From Actinomyces oris (GTDB taxonomy: Bacteria; Actinomycetota; Actinomycetes; Actinomycetales; Actinomycetaceae): DNA of 64,000 bases. This document shows, piece by piece, positions 33,104 through 46,805 of this stretch (position 1 is the stretch's first letter; each line of letters begins with the position of its first letter). The DNA lies in assembly GCF_006546825.1 (NCBI RefSeq), contig NZ_VICC01000004.1:310001-374000 (forward strand), written 5' to 3'. The notes beneath the pieces are model-generated. The model did not search any database and was not told where the DNA came from. It worked only from the letters and a program-made list of their open reading frames with translations. Position numbers and translations under genes: made by a program.

Positions 33104-33459
33104 ACCCCTACGCCTCCCTGCTCATCATGGCCGCGCTGGCCCTCCTGGTGGCCGTCGGCGGTCTGGCCATGAGCGCCATCATCAGCCCCGCCCGGCGCAA
33201 CCGGGTCAAGGTCGCCAACTACGAGTGCGGCATCGACCCCACCCCCGCCAACACCGAGCACGGGCGCTTCCCCGTCTCCTTCTACCTGGTGGGCATGACC
33301 TTCATCATCTTCGATGTCGAGGTGGTCTTCCTCTACCCCTGGGCGACGGCCTTCGGGCGCCTGGGCTTCTTCGGGCTGGGGGCGGCCGTCCTGTTCATCG
33401 GCCTCATCACCGTGCCCTACATCCTCGAGTGGCGTCGCGGCGGACTGGACTGGGACTGA
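33100..33459 (+). CDS. nuoA: NADH-quinone oxidoreductase subunit A
   Basis: A 119-residue membrane subunit with three helices (6-30, 64-84, 87-108). It carries the conserved loop NYECGIDPT near the quinone tunnel and the acidic FIIFDVEVVFLYPW segment. The ATG overlaps the menJ stop. It anchors the junction between peripheral and membrane arms of complex I. Confidence 0.95.
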   Translation: MNPYASLLIMAALALLVAVGGLAMSAIISPARRNRVKVANYECGIDPTPANTEHGRFPVSFYLVGMTFIIFDVEVVFLYPWATAFGRLGFFGLGAAVLFIGLITVPYILEWRRGGLDWD

Positions 33460-33512
33460 AGCCGCTCTGAACGGCCAGGACCCAGCCCGACGATCCCAAG
33501 GAGAACACAGCA

Positions 33513-34136
33513 GTGAAGAGCATGAAGAAGCACAACGCCTACATGGCGTCCATCCCGTCCAAGCGGAATGACCCCTACGCCGCCGCTGCCGCCGAGGTGG
33601 ACAGCCCGGGCTTCCTGCTGACCACCGTCGAGAAGCTTGCGGGCCTGGCCCAGGCCCGCTCCATGTGGCCCGTCACCATGGGCCTGGCCTGCTGCGCCAT
33701 CGAGATGATGGCCGCCGGCACCCCCCGCTTCGACATGGCCCGCTTCGGCTGGGAGGTCTTCCGCGCCTCCCCGCGCCACGCCGACGTCATGATCGTCTCG
33801 GGCCGCGTCTCCCACAAGATGGCCCCCATCGTGCGCAACGTCTACGACTCCATGCCCGAGCCCAAGTGGGTCATCTCCATGGGGGCCTGCGCCTCCTCGG
33901 GAGGCATCTTCAACAACTACGCCGTCGTCCAGGGCTGCGACCACATCGTCCCGGTGGACATCTACCTGCCGGGCTGCCCGCCGCGCCCCGAGATGCTCCT
34001 CAACGCCATGCTCGAGCTCACCCGCCAGATCGAGAAGAAGCCGCTGTTCAAGCACCGCGAGGAGATCGCCCGCGCCGTCGAGGCCGCCGCGCTGTCGGCC
34101 ACCCCCACCCATGAGATGAAGGGCCTGCTGGCATGA
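33513..34136 (+). CDS. nuoB: NADH-quinone oxidoreductase subunit B
   Basis: A 207-residue subunit that binds the terminal iron-sulfur cluster N2 through Cys60-Cys61 ([10 protein letters not shown]), Cys126 (GACASSGG) and Cys155 (PGCPPRPE). It hands electrons to menaquinone. The GTG start has AAGGAG 9 nt upstream. It overlaps nuoC by 4 nt. Confidence 0.96.
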   Translation: MKSMKKHNAYMASIPSKRNDPYAAAAAEVDSPGFLLTTVEKLAGLAQARSMWPVTMGLACCAIEMMAAGTPRFDMARFGWEVFRASPRHADVMIVSGRVSHKMAPIVRNVYDSMPEPKWVISMGACASSGGIFNNYAVVQGCDHIVPVDIYLPGCPPRPEMLLNAMLELTRQIEKKPLFKHREEIARAVEAAALSATPTHEMKGLLA

Positions 34137-34909
34137 GTGAGAAGAACACCCCGGCACACGACTCAGGCTCCGAGGCCCTGACCGAGACTCCCGCGGTCCC
34201 CGCGGTCCCCGAGGTCGCCGGCACCCCCGTGCGCCCCGAGCTGCGCCTGGAGGTCATCACCGCCCCCACCGGCCAGTTCGGCGCCTCCGACGCAGGCGAC
34301 ACCACCGGCTACGGCGAGCACCGCAGCGTCGTCACCCTCGCCCCCGCCGCCGCGCGCCCCTACGGCGGATGGTTCGACGACGTCGTCGGCGCCCTCATCG
34401 AGGACCTCCAGGAGGCCGGCATCGACCCGGCCGCCGCCATCGAGAAGGTCGTCATCGAGCACGACGAGCTCACCCTGTTCATCGCCCGCGAGCACCTGCT
34501 CGACGTCGCCTGCCCCCTGCGCGACGACCAGGACCTGCGCTTCGAGCTGTGCCTGGGCGTCAGCGGCGTCCACTACCCCGAGCTGGCCGGGCGCGAGCTG
34601 CACGCCTGCATCCAGCTCATGAGCCTGACCCACGGCGGACGCCAGCTGCGCCTGCAGGTCGCCTGCCCTGAGACCGACCCGCACGTGCCCTCCCTCGTCT
34701 CGCTCTACCCCGGCAACGACTGGCACGAGCGTGAGACCTGGGACCTCATGGGCATCGTCTTCGACGGCCACCCCCACCTGACCCGCACCGCCATGCCCGA
34801 CGACTGGGTGGGCCACCCCCAGCGCAAGGACTACCCGCTGGGCGGCATCCCCGTCGAGTACAAGGGCGCCCAGACCCCGCCCGCCGACACTCGGAGGTCC
34901 TACCGCTGA
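34133..34909 (+). CDS. nuoC: NADH-quinone oxidoreductase subunit C
   Basis: A 258-residue peripheral-arm subunit. The family signature is in the last 90 residues: [29 protein letters not shown] and the C-terminal [16 protein letters not shown]. The first ~75 residues are a Pro/Ala/Glu/Thr-rich extension found in actinobacterial NuoC. It is separate from NuoD here, unlike the E. coli fusion. Start and stop overlap the neighbours. Confidence 0.94.
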   Translation: MSEKNTPAHDSGSEALTETPAVPAVPEVAGTPVRPELRLEVITAPTGQFGASDAGDTTGYGEHRSVVTLAPAAARPYGGWFDDVVGALIEDLQEAGIDPAAAIEKVVIEHDELTLFIAREHLLDVACPLRDDQDLRFELCLGVSGVHYPELAGRELHACIQLMSLTHGGRQLRLQVACPETDPHVPSLVSLYPGNDWHERETWDLMGIVFDGHPHLTRTAMPDDWVGHPQRKDYPLGGIPVEYKGAQTPPADTRRSYR

Positions 34910-36297
34910 TGAGCACCGCACGCACCTTCCGCGCCTCCGGCCCCGCCACGGACGAGCTGTCCGCCGGCGCCGAGCAGTTCACCGTCAGCGGCGGGGACTG
35001 GGACGACGTCGTCGCCCAGATCGCCGAGCGCGACGAGGCCGACCGCCTGCGCAACGACCGGATCGTCCTCAACATGGGCCCGGTCCACCCCTCCACCCAC
35101 GGCGTGCTGCGCCTGGTCCTGGAGGCCGACGGCGAGGTCGTCACCGAGGTCCGCGTCGGAACCGGCTACCTGCACACCGGTATCGAGAAGAACATGGAGT
35201 ATCGCACCTGGGTGCAGGGCGAGACCTTCGTGACCCGCATGGACTACGTGGCCCCCTTCTTTCAGGAGGTCGCCTACGCGCTCGCCGTCGAGAAGCTCCT
35301 GGGCATCACCGACGACATCCCGGAGAAGGCCACCGTCACCCGCGTGCTGCTCATGGAGCTCAACCGCATCGCCTCCCACGTCGTGGCCGTGGGCACCGGG
35401 GGCAACGAGATGGGCGGCACCACGCTCATGACCATCGCCTTCCGCTGCCGCGAGAACATCCTCAAGGCCTTCGAGATGGTCTCCGGGCTGCGCATGAACC
35501 ACGCCTACGTCCGCCCCGGGGGCCTGGCCCAGGACATCCCCGAGGGCTTCACCGAGTTCGTGCGCTCGGTCATGCCGGACATCAAGAAGGACATCCATGA
35601 GCTCGAGCTGCTGCTCCTGGAGAACCCGATCCTCAAGTCCCGCTTCATCGGCGTGGGGGAGATCAGCCTGGCCGGAGGGCTCGCCCTGGGCCTGACCGGG
35701 CCCTGCCTGCGCGCGGCCGGCTACCCGCTGGACCTGCGGCGCACCAACCCTTACTGCGGCTACGAGACCTACGACTTCCGGGTCCCCACCTACAAGGTCT
35801 CCGACTGCTACAACCGCCTGCGCATCCGCCTGGACGAGGCCTACGAGTCCCTCAAGATCGTCTCCCAGTGCCTGGACCGCCTCGAGGAGATCGCCGCCCG
35901 CGGCGACGACCCCTCCAACACCACGATGGTGGCCGACCCGACCATCGCCTGGCCCGCCCGCATGTCCATCGCCACCGACGGCCAGGGCCAGTCCCTGGAG
36001 CACGTGCGCGAGATCATGGGCAGCTCCATGGAGTCCCTCATCCACCACTTCAAGCTGGTGACCCAGGGCTTCCGGGTCCCGGCCGGGCAGGTCTACCAGA
36101 CCGTTGAGCACGCCAAGGGGATCCTGGGCGTCCACGCCGTCTCCGACGGCGGCACCCGCCCCTACCGGGTCCACTTCCGCGACCCCTCCTTCTCCAACCT
36201 GCAGTCGCTGGCCATGATGGGGGAGGGCGGCATGATCGCCGACCTCGTGCCCACCCTGGCCTCCATCGACCCCGTCCTGGGAGGCGTGGACCGCTGA
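34909..36297 (+). CDS. nuoD: NADH-quinone oxidoreductase subunit D
   Basis: A 462-residue subunit of the 49-kDa type that forms most of the quinone site with NuoB. Landmarks are [81 protein letters not shown] and the C-terminal [10 protein letters not shown] hydrophilic N-terminal extension of about 45 residues precedes the core. It overlaps nuoC and nuoE by a single base each. Confidence 0.96.
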   Translation: MSTARTFRASGPATDELSAGAEQFTVSGGDWDDVVAQIAERDEADRLRNDRIVLNMGPVHPSTHGVLRLVLEADGEVVTEVRVGTGYLHTGIEKNMEYRTWVQGETFVTRMDYVAPFFQEVAYALAVEKLLGITDDIPEKATVTRVLLMELNRIASHVVAVGTGGNEMGGTTLMTIAFRCRENILKAFEMVSGLRMNHAYVRPGGLAQDIPEGFTEFVRSVMPDIKKDIHELELLLLENPILKSRFIGVGEISLAGGLALGLTGPCLRAAGYPLDLRRTNPYCGYETYDFRVPTYKVSDCYNRLRIRLDEAYESLKIVSQCLDRLEEIAARGDDPSNTTMVADPTIAWPARMSIATDGQGQSLEHVREIMGSSMESLIHHFKLVTQGFRVPAGQVYQTVEHAKGILGVHAVSDGGTRPYRVHFRDPSFSNLQSLAMMGEGGMIADLVPTLASIDPVLGGVDR

Positions 36298-37063
36298 TGA
36301 GCACCACCGAGAACGCAGTCAACCCGGCCGTCGAGACCATCGCCACCGTCAGCGCGGTCGGCCCGGTGGGCACCGTCGCGCAAGCCGCCGTGGCCGCCGG
36401 CTACAGCTCAGAGGTCGCCCAGAGCCTGCAGGTCGACATCGAGCGGATCATCGCCCGTTACCCGGCGGGCAAGGAGCGCAGCGCCCTCATCCCGATGCTC
36501 CACCTCATCCAGTCCGTGGACGGCTACGTCTCCCCGGCCGGCATCGCCCTGTGCGCCGCCCGGCTCGGCCTGGAGCGGGCCGAGGTCAGCGCCGTGGCCA
36601 CCTTCTACAGCCAGTTCCGCCGTCACCCGGTGGGCACCTACCACGTGGGCGTGTGCACCAACGCCCTGTGCGCCGTCATGGGCGGGGACGAGATCTGGAA
36701 GGCGGTCACCGAGCACACCGGCCTGGGCGCCGAGGAGACCAGCGAGGACGGCACCATCAGCCTCGAGCGCGTCGAGTGCAACGCCGCCTGCGACTACGCC
36801 CCCGTGGTCATGGTCAACTGGGAGTTCTTCGACAACCAGACCCCTGACTCCGCCGTCGCCATGATTAAGGCCCTCGAGCGCGGCGAGGACGTCGCCCCCA
36901 CCCGCGGTCCCGAGACCGTCCCCACCTTCCGAGAGAACGAGCGCCTGCTGGCCGGCTTCGAGGACGGCCGCACCGACGAGGGGCGCGGCCCCGGCGAGCC
37001 GACCCTGCGTGGCCTGCGCATCGCCCGAGAGCAGGGCTGGACCGCGCCGAAGGAGGAGACCAA

Positions 37064-37067
<4 letters not shown>
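36297..37067 (+). CDS. nuoE: NADH-quinone oxidoreductase subunit E
   Basis: A 256-residue subunit of the thioredoxin-like 24-kDa type that binds a [2Fe-2S] cluster (N1a) through CTNALC and CNAACDYAPVV. It is longer than the E. coli form (166) through a C-terminal basic/acidic tail of about 50 residues and an N-terminal leader. The stop overlaps the nuoF start by 4 nt. Confidence 0.94.
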
Positions 37068-38395
<1,328 letters not shown>

Positions 38396-38398
38396 GCC

Positions 38399-41149
38399 AT
38401 GACTGCTGAGACGACCACCAAGAGCTCCGCACCCGCGGCGCCCCCGGCCCCCGAGATGGTCCACATGACCATCGACGGGCTGCCCGTCGAGGTCGAGAAG
38501 GGTACCCTCCTCATCCGCGCCGCCGAGCAGGTCGGCGTGCGCATCCCGCGCTTCTGCGACCACCCGCTGCTCGCGCCGTCGGCCAACTGCCGCCAGTGCC
38601 TGGTGGAGGTGGCGATGCCGGGGCGCGACGGCGTCGTGCGGCCCATGCCCAAGCCCCAGCCCTCCTGCGCCATGACCGCCATGGAGGGCATGGAGATCTC
38701 CACCCAGGCCACCAGCGAGGTCGCCGCCAAGGCCCAGGCCGGCACCATGGAGTTCCTCCTCATCAACCACCCGCTGGACTGCCCGGTGTGCGACAAGGGC
38801 GGCGAGTGCCCTCTGCAGAACCAGGCCCTGGAGCTCATGGCCTCCGGCGCCCAGTCCGCCACCCGCTTCACCGATGTCAAGCGCACCTTCCCCAAGCCGC
38901 TGCGCCTGACCAGCAACATCCTGCTGGACCGCGACCGCTGCATCCTGTGCCAGCGCTGCGTGCGCTTCGCCGACCAGATCCCCGGTGACCCCTTCATCGC
39001 CCTCCAGGGCCGCGGCGGCGGGCACCCCTCCTTCGACATGGACGGCGAGCCCGAGCACGCCGGGGGCCTGTACTCCGAGCAGATCGGGCGCTTCGACGCC
39101 CGCGTCCTGGACTTCCACACCGAGGCGCCCCAGGAGGGACTCGACGCCGACCTCCAGACGATCCGCGGCGTGCCCTCCCTGAGCGCCCTGGGAGACCTGA
39201 CCGGCCCAGGCGGCGAGCCCGGGGCCTCCGACGGCACCGACTACGGCCCCGACCTGGGTGCCGGCCGCGAGGACCTGGACGCCTCCGGGCGCCCCTTCGC
39301 GTCCTACTTCTCGGGCAACATCATCCAGATCTGCCCCGTGGGCGCCCTGACCTCCGCGAAGTACCGCTTCCGGGCCCGCCCCATGGACCTGGTCTCCACC
39401 GACTCCGTCACCGAGCACGACGCCTCCGGATCCGCCATCCGCGTCGACATGCGCCGCGGCGTCGTCCTGCGTCACCTCGCGGGCAACGACCCCGAGGTCA
39501 ACGAGGAGTGGATCACCGACAAGGACCGCTTCGCCTTCACCTGGTCCTCCCAGCCCGACCGCCTCACCGTGCCGCTCGTGCGCGACGAGGAGACCGGCGA
39601 GCTCGTCACCACCTCCTGGTCCGATGCTCTGGACGTGGCCGCCCAGGGGCTGGCCCGCGCCGCCGCAGACGGGGGAGTGGGGCTTCTGCCCGGAGGCCGC
39701 CTCACCCTGGAGGACGCCTGGGCCTGGTCCCGCTTCGCCCGCACCGTCCTGGGCACCAACGACATCGACCAGCGCGTGCGCAGCCACAGCCAGGAGGAGG
39801 ACTCCTTCCTGGCCGCCCGCGTGGCCGGCACCGGGCTGGGCGCCGTCACCTACCGCCACCTGGAGCGGGCCGGACAGGTCCTGCTCCTGGGCCTGGAGCC
39901 CGAGGACGAGTGCGGTTCCCTGTTCCTGCGCCTGCGCAAGGGCGTGCGCGCCGGCGGCGTCAAGGTGGCCACCGTGACCACCTGCCTGAGCGCCGGCAGC
40001 CGCAAGCTCTCCGCCCAGGCCATCCTCACCCCGCCCGGTGAGGAGGCCCGCGTCGTCGCCCACCTCAGCCAGACCCACCCCGAGCTCGTCGAGGCCCTGC
40101 GGGCAGACGGCGCCACCATCCTCATCGGTGAGCGCGCCGCCCGCGTCCCCGGCCTGCTGAGTGTCGCCGACGCCCTGGCCACCGCCACCGGCGCCCACCT
40201 GGCCTGGGTACCGCGTCGCAGCGGCGAGCGCGGCGGCATCGAGGCGGGCCTGCTGCCCGGCCTCCTGCCCGGCGGTCGCCCCGTGGCCGACCCCGAGGCC
40301 CGCGCCCAGGTCGAGCAGGCCTGGAACCTGGGCCCCGAGCACCTTCTGCCTGCGGCACCGGGCCGCGATGCCACCGCCATCCTCTCGGCCCTCCTGGAAG
40401 GGAGCCTGGGCGGTGCGGTCGTCGGCGGCATCGACCTGCGCGACTTCCCCGACCCGGGCCTGGCCCGCGCGGCCCTGGCCGCCAGCGGCTTCACCGTCCA
40501 GCTCGAGGTGCGCCGCAGCGAGGTCAGCGAGCACGCCGACGTCGTCCTGCCCGTGGCCCCGGCCGTGGAGAAGAACGGCACCTTCGTCAACTGGGAGGGG
40601 CGCGTGCGCCCCTTCGGCCAGGCCCACGTCTCGCGCTCGCGCACCGATCGCCAGGTCCTGGGCATGCTCGCCGACGAGATGGGAGTCGACCTGCAGGTCG
40701 ACGACCTGGTCGTCCTGCACGAGCAGCTCGCCGACCTGGGCCTGTGGCGCGGGCAGCGCCCGTCGGTCGCCTTCGGGCCCGCCCCGGCGGTCTGCGCCGG
40801 CGCCCCCGCCCCCGCCGACGACGGCGTCGAGGCCCGCCTGACCACTCACAAGCCCATGCTCGACGCCGGGCGCCTCCAGGACGGTGAGCCCTTCCTGGCC
40901 GCCACCGCCCTGCGCCCCATCGCCCGGGTGGGTGCCGACCTCGCCCAGCGCCTGCCGCTGACAGCCGGCCAGGAGGTGACCGTGGCGACCGCCGCCGGAT
41001 CCATCACCCTGCCGGCCGTTGTCGGCGGAGTCAGCGACGGCACCGTGTGGCTGCCCGAGTGCTCGGCGGGCTCCACCGTCCACCAGACCCTGGGCGCCGG
41101 GCACGGCTCCCAGGTCACCGTGACCCATGCAGCGGAGGTACTGAGGTGA
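38399..41149 (+). CDS. nuoG: NADH-quinone oxidoreductase subunit G
   Basis: A 916-residue iron-sulfur subunit. An N-terminal [2Fe-2S] ferredoxin domain (CDHPLLAPSANCRQC) is followed by the His/Cys motif (LDCPVCDKGGECPLQNQ), the [4Fe-4S] motif (CILCQRCVRF) and a molybdopterin-oxidoreductase-like domain (from about 330) that carries no molybdenum in complex I. A Gly/Asp-rich insert at about 265-300 lies before SGNIIQICPVGALTSAKYR. The ATG is 3 nt after nuoF; the stop overlaps the GTG of nuoH. Confidence 0.95.
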   Translation: MTAETTTKSSAPAAPPAPEMVHMTIDGLPVEVEKGTLLIRAAEQVGVRIPRFCDHPLLAPSANCRQCLVEVAMPGRDGVVRPMPKPQPSCAMTAMEGMEISTQATSEVAAKAQAGTMEFLLINHPLDCPVCDKGGECPLQNQALELMASGAQSATRFTDVKRTFPKPLRLTSNILLDRDRCILCQRCVRFADQIPGDPFIALQGRGGGHPSFDMDGEPEHAGGLYSEQIGRFDARVLDFHTEAPQEGLDADLQTIRGVPSLSALGDLTGPGGEPGASDGTDYGPDLGAGREDLDASGRPFASYFSGNIIQICPVGALTSAKYRFRARPMDLVSTDSVTEHDASGSAIRVDMRRGVVLRHLAGNDPEVNEEWITDKDRFAFTWSSQPDRLTVPLVRDEETGELVTTSWSDALDVAAQGLARAAADGGVGLLPGGRLTLEDAWAWSRFARTVLGTNDIDQRVRSHSQEEDSFLAARVAGTGLGAVTYRHLERAGQVLLLGLEPEDECGSLFLRLRKGVRAGGVKVATVTTCLSAGSRKLSAQAILTPPGEEARVVAHLSQTHPELVEALRADGATILIGERAARVPGLLSVADALATATGAHLAWVPRRSGERGGIEAGLLPGLLPGGRPVADPEARAQVEQAWNLGPEHLLPAAPGRDATAILSALLEGSLGGAVVGGIDLRDFPDPGLARAALAASGFTVQLEVRRSEVSEHADVVLPVAPAVEKNGTFVNWEGRVRPFGQAHVSRSRTDRQVLGMLADEMGVDLQVDDLVVLHEQLADLGLWRGQRPSVAFGPAPAVCAGAPAPADDGVEARLTTHKPMLDAGRLQDGEPFLAATALRPIARVGADLAQRLPLTAGQEVTVATAAGSITLPAVVGGVSDGTVWLPECSAGSTVHQTLGAGHGSQVTVTHAAEVLR

Positions 41150-42786
41150 ACCCGATCTACGCGGCTCAGGCCGCTGCCGACGACGCCCTGCCGAATGGGG
41201 GCGTGACCGCCGACTTCTCCGCCGAGACCTGGTGGCTGACCCTCATCAAGGCCGGCTTCATCGTCGCCTTCCTCATCGTCAGCGTCATGATGGCGCTGTG
41301 GGTGGAGCGGCGCGGCCTGGCCCGCATGCAGACCCGCCTGGGCCCCAACGTCAACGGCCCCCTCGGCCTGCTCCAGGCGGTCGCCGACGCCGGCAAGCTC
41401 ATCATGAAGGAGGACTTCTGGCTCAAGGGGGCCGAGAAGGTCATCTACCTCCTGGCGCCACTCATCGCCGCCTTCAGCGCCTTCATGGTCTACGCGGTCA
41501 TCCCCTTCGGGCCGCAGGTGAGCATCTTCGGCCACTCCACACCCCTGCAGCTGACCGACTTCCCGGTGGCGGTCCTCTACATCCTGGCCATCACCGCCTT
41601 CGGCGTCTACGGGATCATCCTGGGCGGCTGGTCCACGCACTCCACCTACCCGCTCTTCGGTGCCGTGCGCAGCGCCGCTCAGGTCATCTCCTACGAGCTG
41701 AGCATGAGCCTGTCCATCCTCACGGTCTTCCTGGCCTCGGGGACCATGTCCACCTCCGGGATCGTGACCGCCCAGCAGCGCATCTGGTGGGCCGTGGCGA
41801 TGGTGCCCAGCTTCATCATCTACGTCATCTCCATGGTCGGTGAGGTCAACCGCCTCCCCTTCGACCTGCCCGAGGCCGAGGGCGAGCTCGTCGCCGGCCA
41901 CATGGTCGAGTACTCCTCGATGAAGTTCGCCTGGTACTTCCTGGCCGAGTACATCAACATGTTCAACGTCTCGGCCGTGTGCGTCACCCTGTTCCTGGGC
42001 GGCTGGCGCTCGGCGATCCTCAGCCTGTTCTGGGAGGGCGCCAACTCCGGCTGGTGGCCGATGCTGTGGTTCGTCGCCAAGGTCTGGGCCGTCATGTTCT
42101 TCATGATCTGGACCCGCGGAACCCTCGTGCGCATCCGCTACGACCACTTCATGAAACTGGGCTGGAAGGTCCTCATCCCGATCTCCCTGGTCTGGTTCGT
42201 GCTGGTGGCCGTGGTGCGCGCCTTCCGCACCTTCTCGGGCGCCTCCGTGCAGGCCCTGCTGCTGCCGATGGCCGTCGTCTTCTGCGTCATCATGTTCATC
42301 CTCTTCCTCATTCCCGACAAGGAGGAAGAAGAGGAGCTCTACGAGGACTATGAGGACGACGACGAGGACGCCGACGACGAGGATGTCGAGATCCTGGACG
42401 CCGAGGACGACCACGTCGCCTTCCTCGAGGGCTTCCCGGTCCCGCCGCCTCCGGGCACGTCCCTGCCGCCCTCACCGCGCGCCCGCCGCGCCGCTCTGGC
42501 GGCGCAGGCGACCGGCGCGGCTGGAGACCCCGAGACCGGGGCGGCCACCGCCGTCGGCCTCCTGGAGGACACCGACATCGAGGACGACGACGCAGCCGGT
42601 TCCGCAGACTCCGCCGCCTCTGCCGAGTCCCCCGACTCAGCAGATGTGGCCGGCACGACAGTCCCGGCCGGTAAGGACGCAGCCACCGCCCTGCCCACCT
42701 TCACTCTTGACCTCAAGGCCGACCCGGCCGGCGACAAGAACACAGACACGGCCGCTGAGGCACCCCAGGAGGGAAAAGATGACTGA
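41146..42786 (+). CDS. nuoH: NADH-quinone oxidoreductase subunit H with long acidic tail
   Basis: A 546-residue membrane subunit that lines the quinone chamber. The core (1-390) has eight or nine helices with conserved stretches [72 protein letters not shown] and [11 protein letters not shown]. After residue about 391 comes a ~155-residue disordered tail: first [21 protein letters not shown], then Pro/Ala/Ser/Asp-rich. Typical NuoH ends near 330-450 residues. The GTG start at 41146 overlaps the nuoG stop; the 3' end overlaps nuoI by 8 nt. Confidence 0.94.
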   Translation: MNPIYAAQAAADDALPNGGVTADFSAETWWLTLIKAGFIVAFLIVSVMMALWVERRGLARMQTRLGPNVNGPLGLLQAVADAGKLIMKEDFWLKGAEKVIYLLAPLIAAFSAFMVYAVIPFGPQVSIFGHSTPLQLTDFPVAVLYILAITAFGVYGIILGGWSTHSTYPLFGAVRSAAQVISYELSMSLSILTVFLASGTMSTSGIVTAQQRIWWAVAMVPSFIIYVISMVGEVNRLPFDLPEAEGELVAGHMVEYSSMKFAWYFLAEYINMFNVSAVCVTLFLGGWRSAILSLFWEGANSGWWPMLWFVAKVWAVMFFMIWTRGTLVRIRYDHFMKLGWKVLIPISLVWFVLVAVVRAFRTFSGASVQALLLPMAVVFCVIMFILFLIPDKEEEEELYEDYEDDDEDADDEDVEILDAEDDHVAFLEGFPVPPPPGTSLPPSPRARRAALAAQATGAAGDPETGAATAVGLLEDTDIEDDDAAGSADSAASAESPDSADVAGTTVPAGKDAATALPTFTLDLKADPAGDKNTDTAAEAPQEGKDD

Positions 42787-43480
42787 TCGCCCCCACCGTT
42801 CCCGGGGCTCGCAGCACGACAAGTGGCTGCGTGACGCTCCCTCCGCCCTGGCCCGCGCCTTCGCGCCCGTGGCCGGCTACGGGGTCACCATCTCCTCGAT
42901 GTTCCGCCCGGTGGTCACCGAGCAGTACCCCTTCGAGCCCCCACAGGTGATGCCCCGCTACCACGGGCGCCACCAGCTCAACCGCTACGACGACGGCCTG
43001 GAGAAGTGCATCGGCTGCGAGCTGTGCGCCTGGGCCTGCCCCGCCGACGCGATCTACGTCGAGGCCGCCTCCAACGAGCCCGGCGCCCAGTACTCGCCCG
43101 GCGAGCGCTACGGGCGCGTCTACCAGATCAACTACCTGCGCTGCATCTTCTGCGGCATGTGCATCGAGGCCTGCCCCACCAGGGCCCTGACCATGTCCAC
43201 CGACTTCGATGAGCTCGTCGGCCCCGGCCGCGAGGGCCTCATCTACGAGAAGGAGGACCTGCTGGCCCCCGTGCCCGAGGGCGCCGTGTCCGCGCCTCAC
43301 CCGATGGTCGAGGGCACCGAGGACGGCGACTACTACCGCGGGAAGGTCGTCGGCTCCACCCAGGCCCAGATCGACTGGGTGCGGAGCCACCGACCCGAGG
43401 ATCCCAGCCTGGAGTCCGCCCGCGCCAAGGCCGCCTCCGGCCGGGGCAGCCGCCACACCGTGAAGGGAGCCCTGCGATGA
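42779..43480 (+). CDS. nuoI: NADH-quinone oxidoreductase subunit I
   Basis: A 233-residue subunit with two [4Fe-4S] clusters (N6a/N6b) bound by [12 protein letters not shown] and [13 protein letters not shown]. The C-terminal half is extended and acidic, ending in a basic stretch. The ATG at 42779 has AGGAGG 7 nt upstream and lies inside the nuoH tail frame; longer frames only shadow nuoH. Confidence 0.95.
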   Translation: MTDRPHRSRGSQHDKWLRDAPSALARAFAPVAGYGVTISSMFRPVVTEQYPFEPPQVMPRYHGRHQLNRYDDGLEKCIGCELCAWACPADAIYVEAASNEPGAQYSPGERYGRVYQINYLRCIFCGMCIEACPTRALTMSTDFDELVGPGREGLIYEKEDLLAPVPEGAVSAPHPMVEGTEDGDYYRGKVVGSTQAQIDWVRSHRPEDPSLESARAKAASGRGSRHTVKGALR

Positions 43481-44478
43481 GCACCCTGCTGATGACCGGA
43501 GCCCCCGCCGTCGCCCCGACCGCTCTGACTCAGGACGGTCACCTGGGGCCGGGCGAGGCCATCGTCTTCGGCGTCGTCGCCCTGGTCACCGTGGCCTGCG
43601 GCATCGGCGTCCTGACCGCCAAGCGCGCCGTGAACGCCGCCATCAACATGATCGGCATCATGATCTCGCTGGCCGTCCTCTACATCGTCAACGAGTCGCC
43701 CTTCATGGGCATCACCCAGGTCGTGGTCTACACCGGCGCCGTCATGACCCTCGTCCTGTTCGTCATCATGCTCGTGGGTGTGGGCGGTGACGAGCCGGTG
43801 GGTGCCGCCGGTACCGTCATGAGGCGCCCGGTCCTCATCCTCCTGGGACTGGGGCTGGCCGGCGCCCTGACCGCCGTCGTGTGGCGCTCCACCCTGCCGA
43901 AGCCGGCCGGTCTCAAGGACGGCGCCAAGGCCGCTCCCGACCTGCTGGCCGTCACGCTCTACCACGACCACGTCGTCACCATGGAGCTGACCGCCATCCT
44001 GCTCATCGTGGCCGCCGTCGGCGCCCTGACCCTCACCCACCGCCAGCGCATCCGGGCCCGGCTCAGTCAGCGGGCGGTGGCCGCGAGCAAGATGCAGGAC
44101 TACGCCGCCAAGGGCGCCCACCCGGGCCAGAAGCCCATGCCCGGCGTCTACGCCTCCACCAACTCCGCCGCCGCCCCGGCCCTGGACGCCCAGGGCGAGG
44201 CCGTCGAGGAGTCCGTGCCCCGGGTCCTGCGGGCCCGCGGCCAGGGCCTGGAGCTGTCCGACGTCTCCCCAGAGATGGGACTGGCCCAGCGCTCGGGCAC
44301 AATCGTCTCCCGCCTGGCCGGGGCCAGCCAGACCGGTCGGGCCAGCGGCCCCCGGGACGCCCGCCGCTCCGGGATGCCGTCCATGCCCGGCGCCGCCGCC
44401 CCCACCGTCAAGCAGCCCGTCCTCAGCGATGACGGGGCAGCCGACTCGGCCGCCCCGGAGCAGAAGGAGGAGAAGTGA
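43477..44478 (+). CDS. nuoJ: NADH-quinone oxidoreductase subunit J with extended C-terminus
   Basis: A 333-residue membrane subunit. The first ~190 residues hold five helices with the family features [21 protein letters not shown] and [24 protein letters not shown]. After about residue 195 there is a ~140-residue Ala/Pro/Ser-rich hydrophilic tail. E. coli NuoJ is 184 residues. It overlaps nuoI by 4 nt and nuoK by 4 nt. Confidence 0.93.
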   Translation: MSTLLMTGAPAVAPTALTQDGHLGPGEAIVFGVVALVTVACGIGVLTAKRAVNAAINMIGIMISLAVLYIVNESPFMGITQVVVYTGAVMTLVLFVIMLVGVGGDEPVGAAGTVMRRPVLILLGLGLAGALTAVVWRSTLPKPAGLKDGAKAAPDLLAVTLYHDHVVTMELTAILLIVAAVGALTLTHRQRIRARLSQRAVAASKMQDYAAKGAHPGQKPMPGVYASTNSAAAPALDAQGEAVEESVPRVLRARGQGLELSDVSPEMGLAQRSGTIVSRLAGASQTGRASGPRDARRSGMPSMPGAAAPTVKQPVLSDDGAADSAAPEQKEEK

Positions 44479-44780
44479 GTCTCCCCATCACCGTCTACCT
44501 CATCCTGGCCGGGGTGCTGTTCACCCTGGGGGCACTCACGGTGCTGCTGCGCCGCAACGCCATCATCGAGCTCATGGGGGTTGAGCTCATGCTCAACTCC
44601 GTCAACCTCGTCCTGGTCACCTTCTCCCGGATCCACGGCAACCTCACCGGCCAGGTCTTCGCCTTCTTCGTCATGGTGGTGGCCGCCGCCGAGGTCGTGG
44701 TGGGTCTGAGCATCGTCGTATCCATCTTCCGCACCCGCAGGTCCACGTCGGTCGACGACGAGAACCTGCTCAAGAACTGA
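44475..44780 (+). CDS. nuoK: NADH-quinone oxidoreductase subunit K
   Basis: A 101-residue membrane subunit with three helices. The two glutamates needed for proton transfer are visible in [19 protein letters not shown] and [16 protein letters not shown]. The GTG start overlaps the nuoJ stop. Confidence 0.95.
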   Translation: MSLPITVYLILAGVLFTLGALTVLLRRNAIIELMGVELMLNSVNLVLVTFSRIHGNLTGQVFAFFVMVVAAAEVVVGLSIVVSIFRTRRSTSVDDENLLKN

Positions 44781-44797
44781 GGGGAGAGACCACCGAC

Positions 44798-46792
<1,995 letters not shown>

Positions 46793-46805
46793 GAGGACAC
46801 GACAC

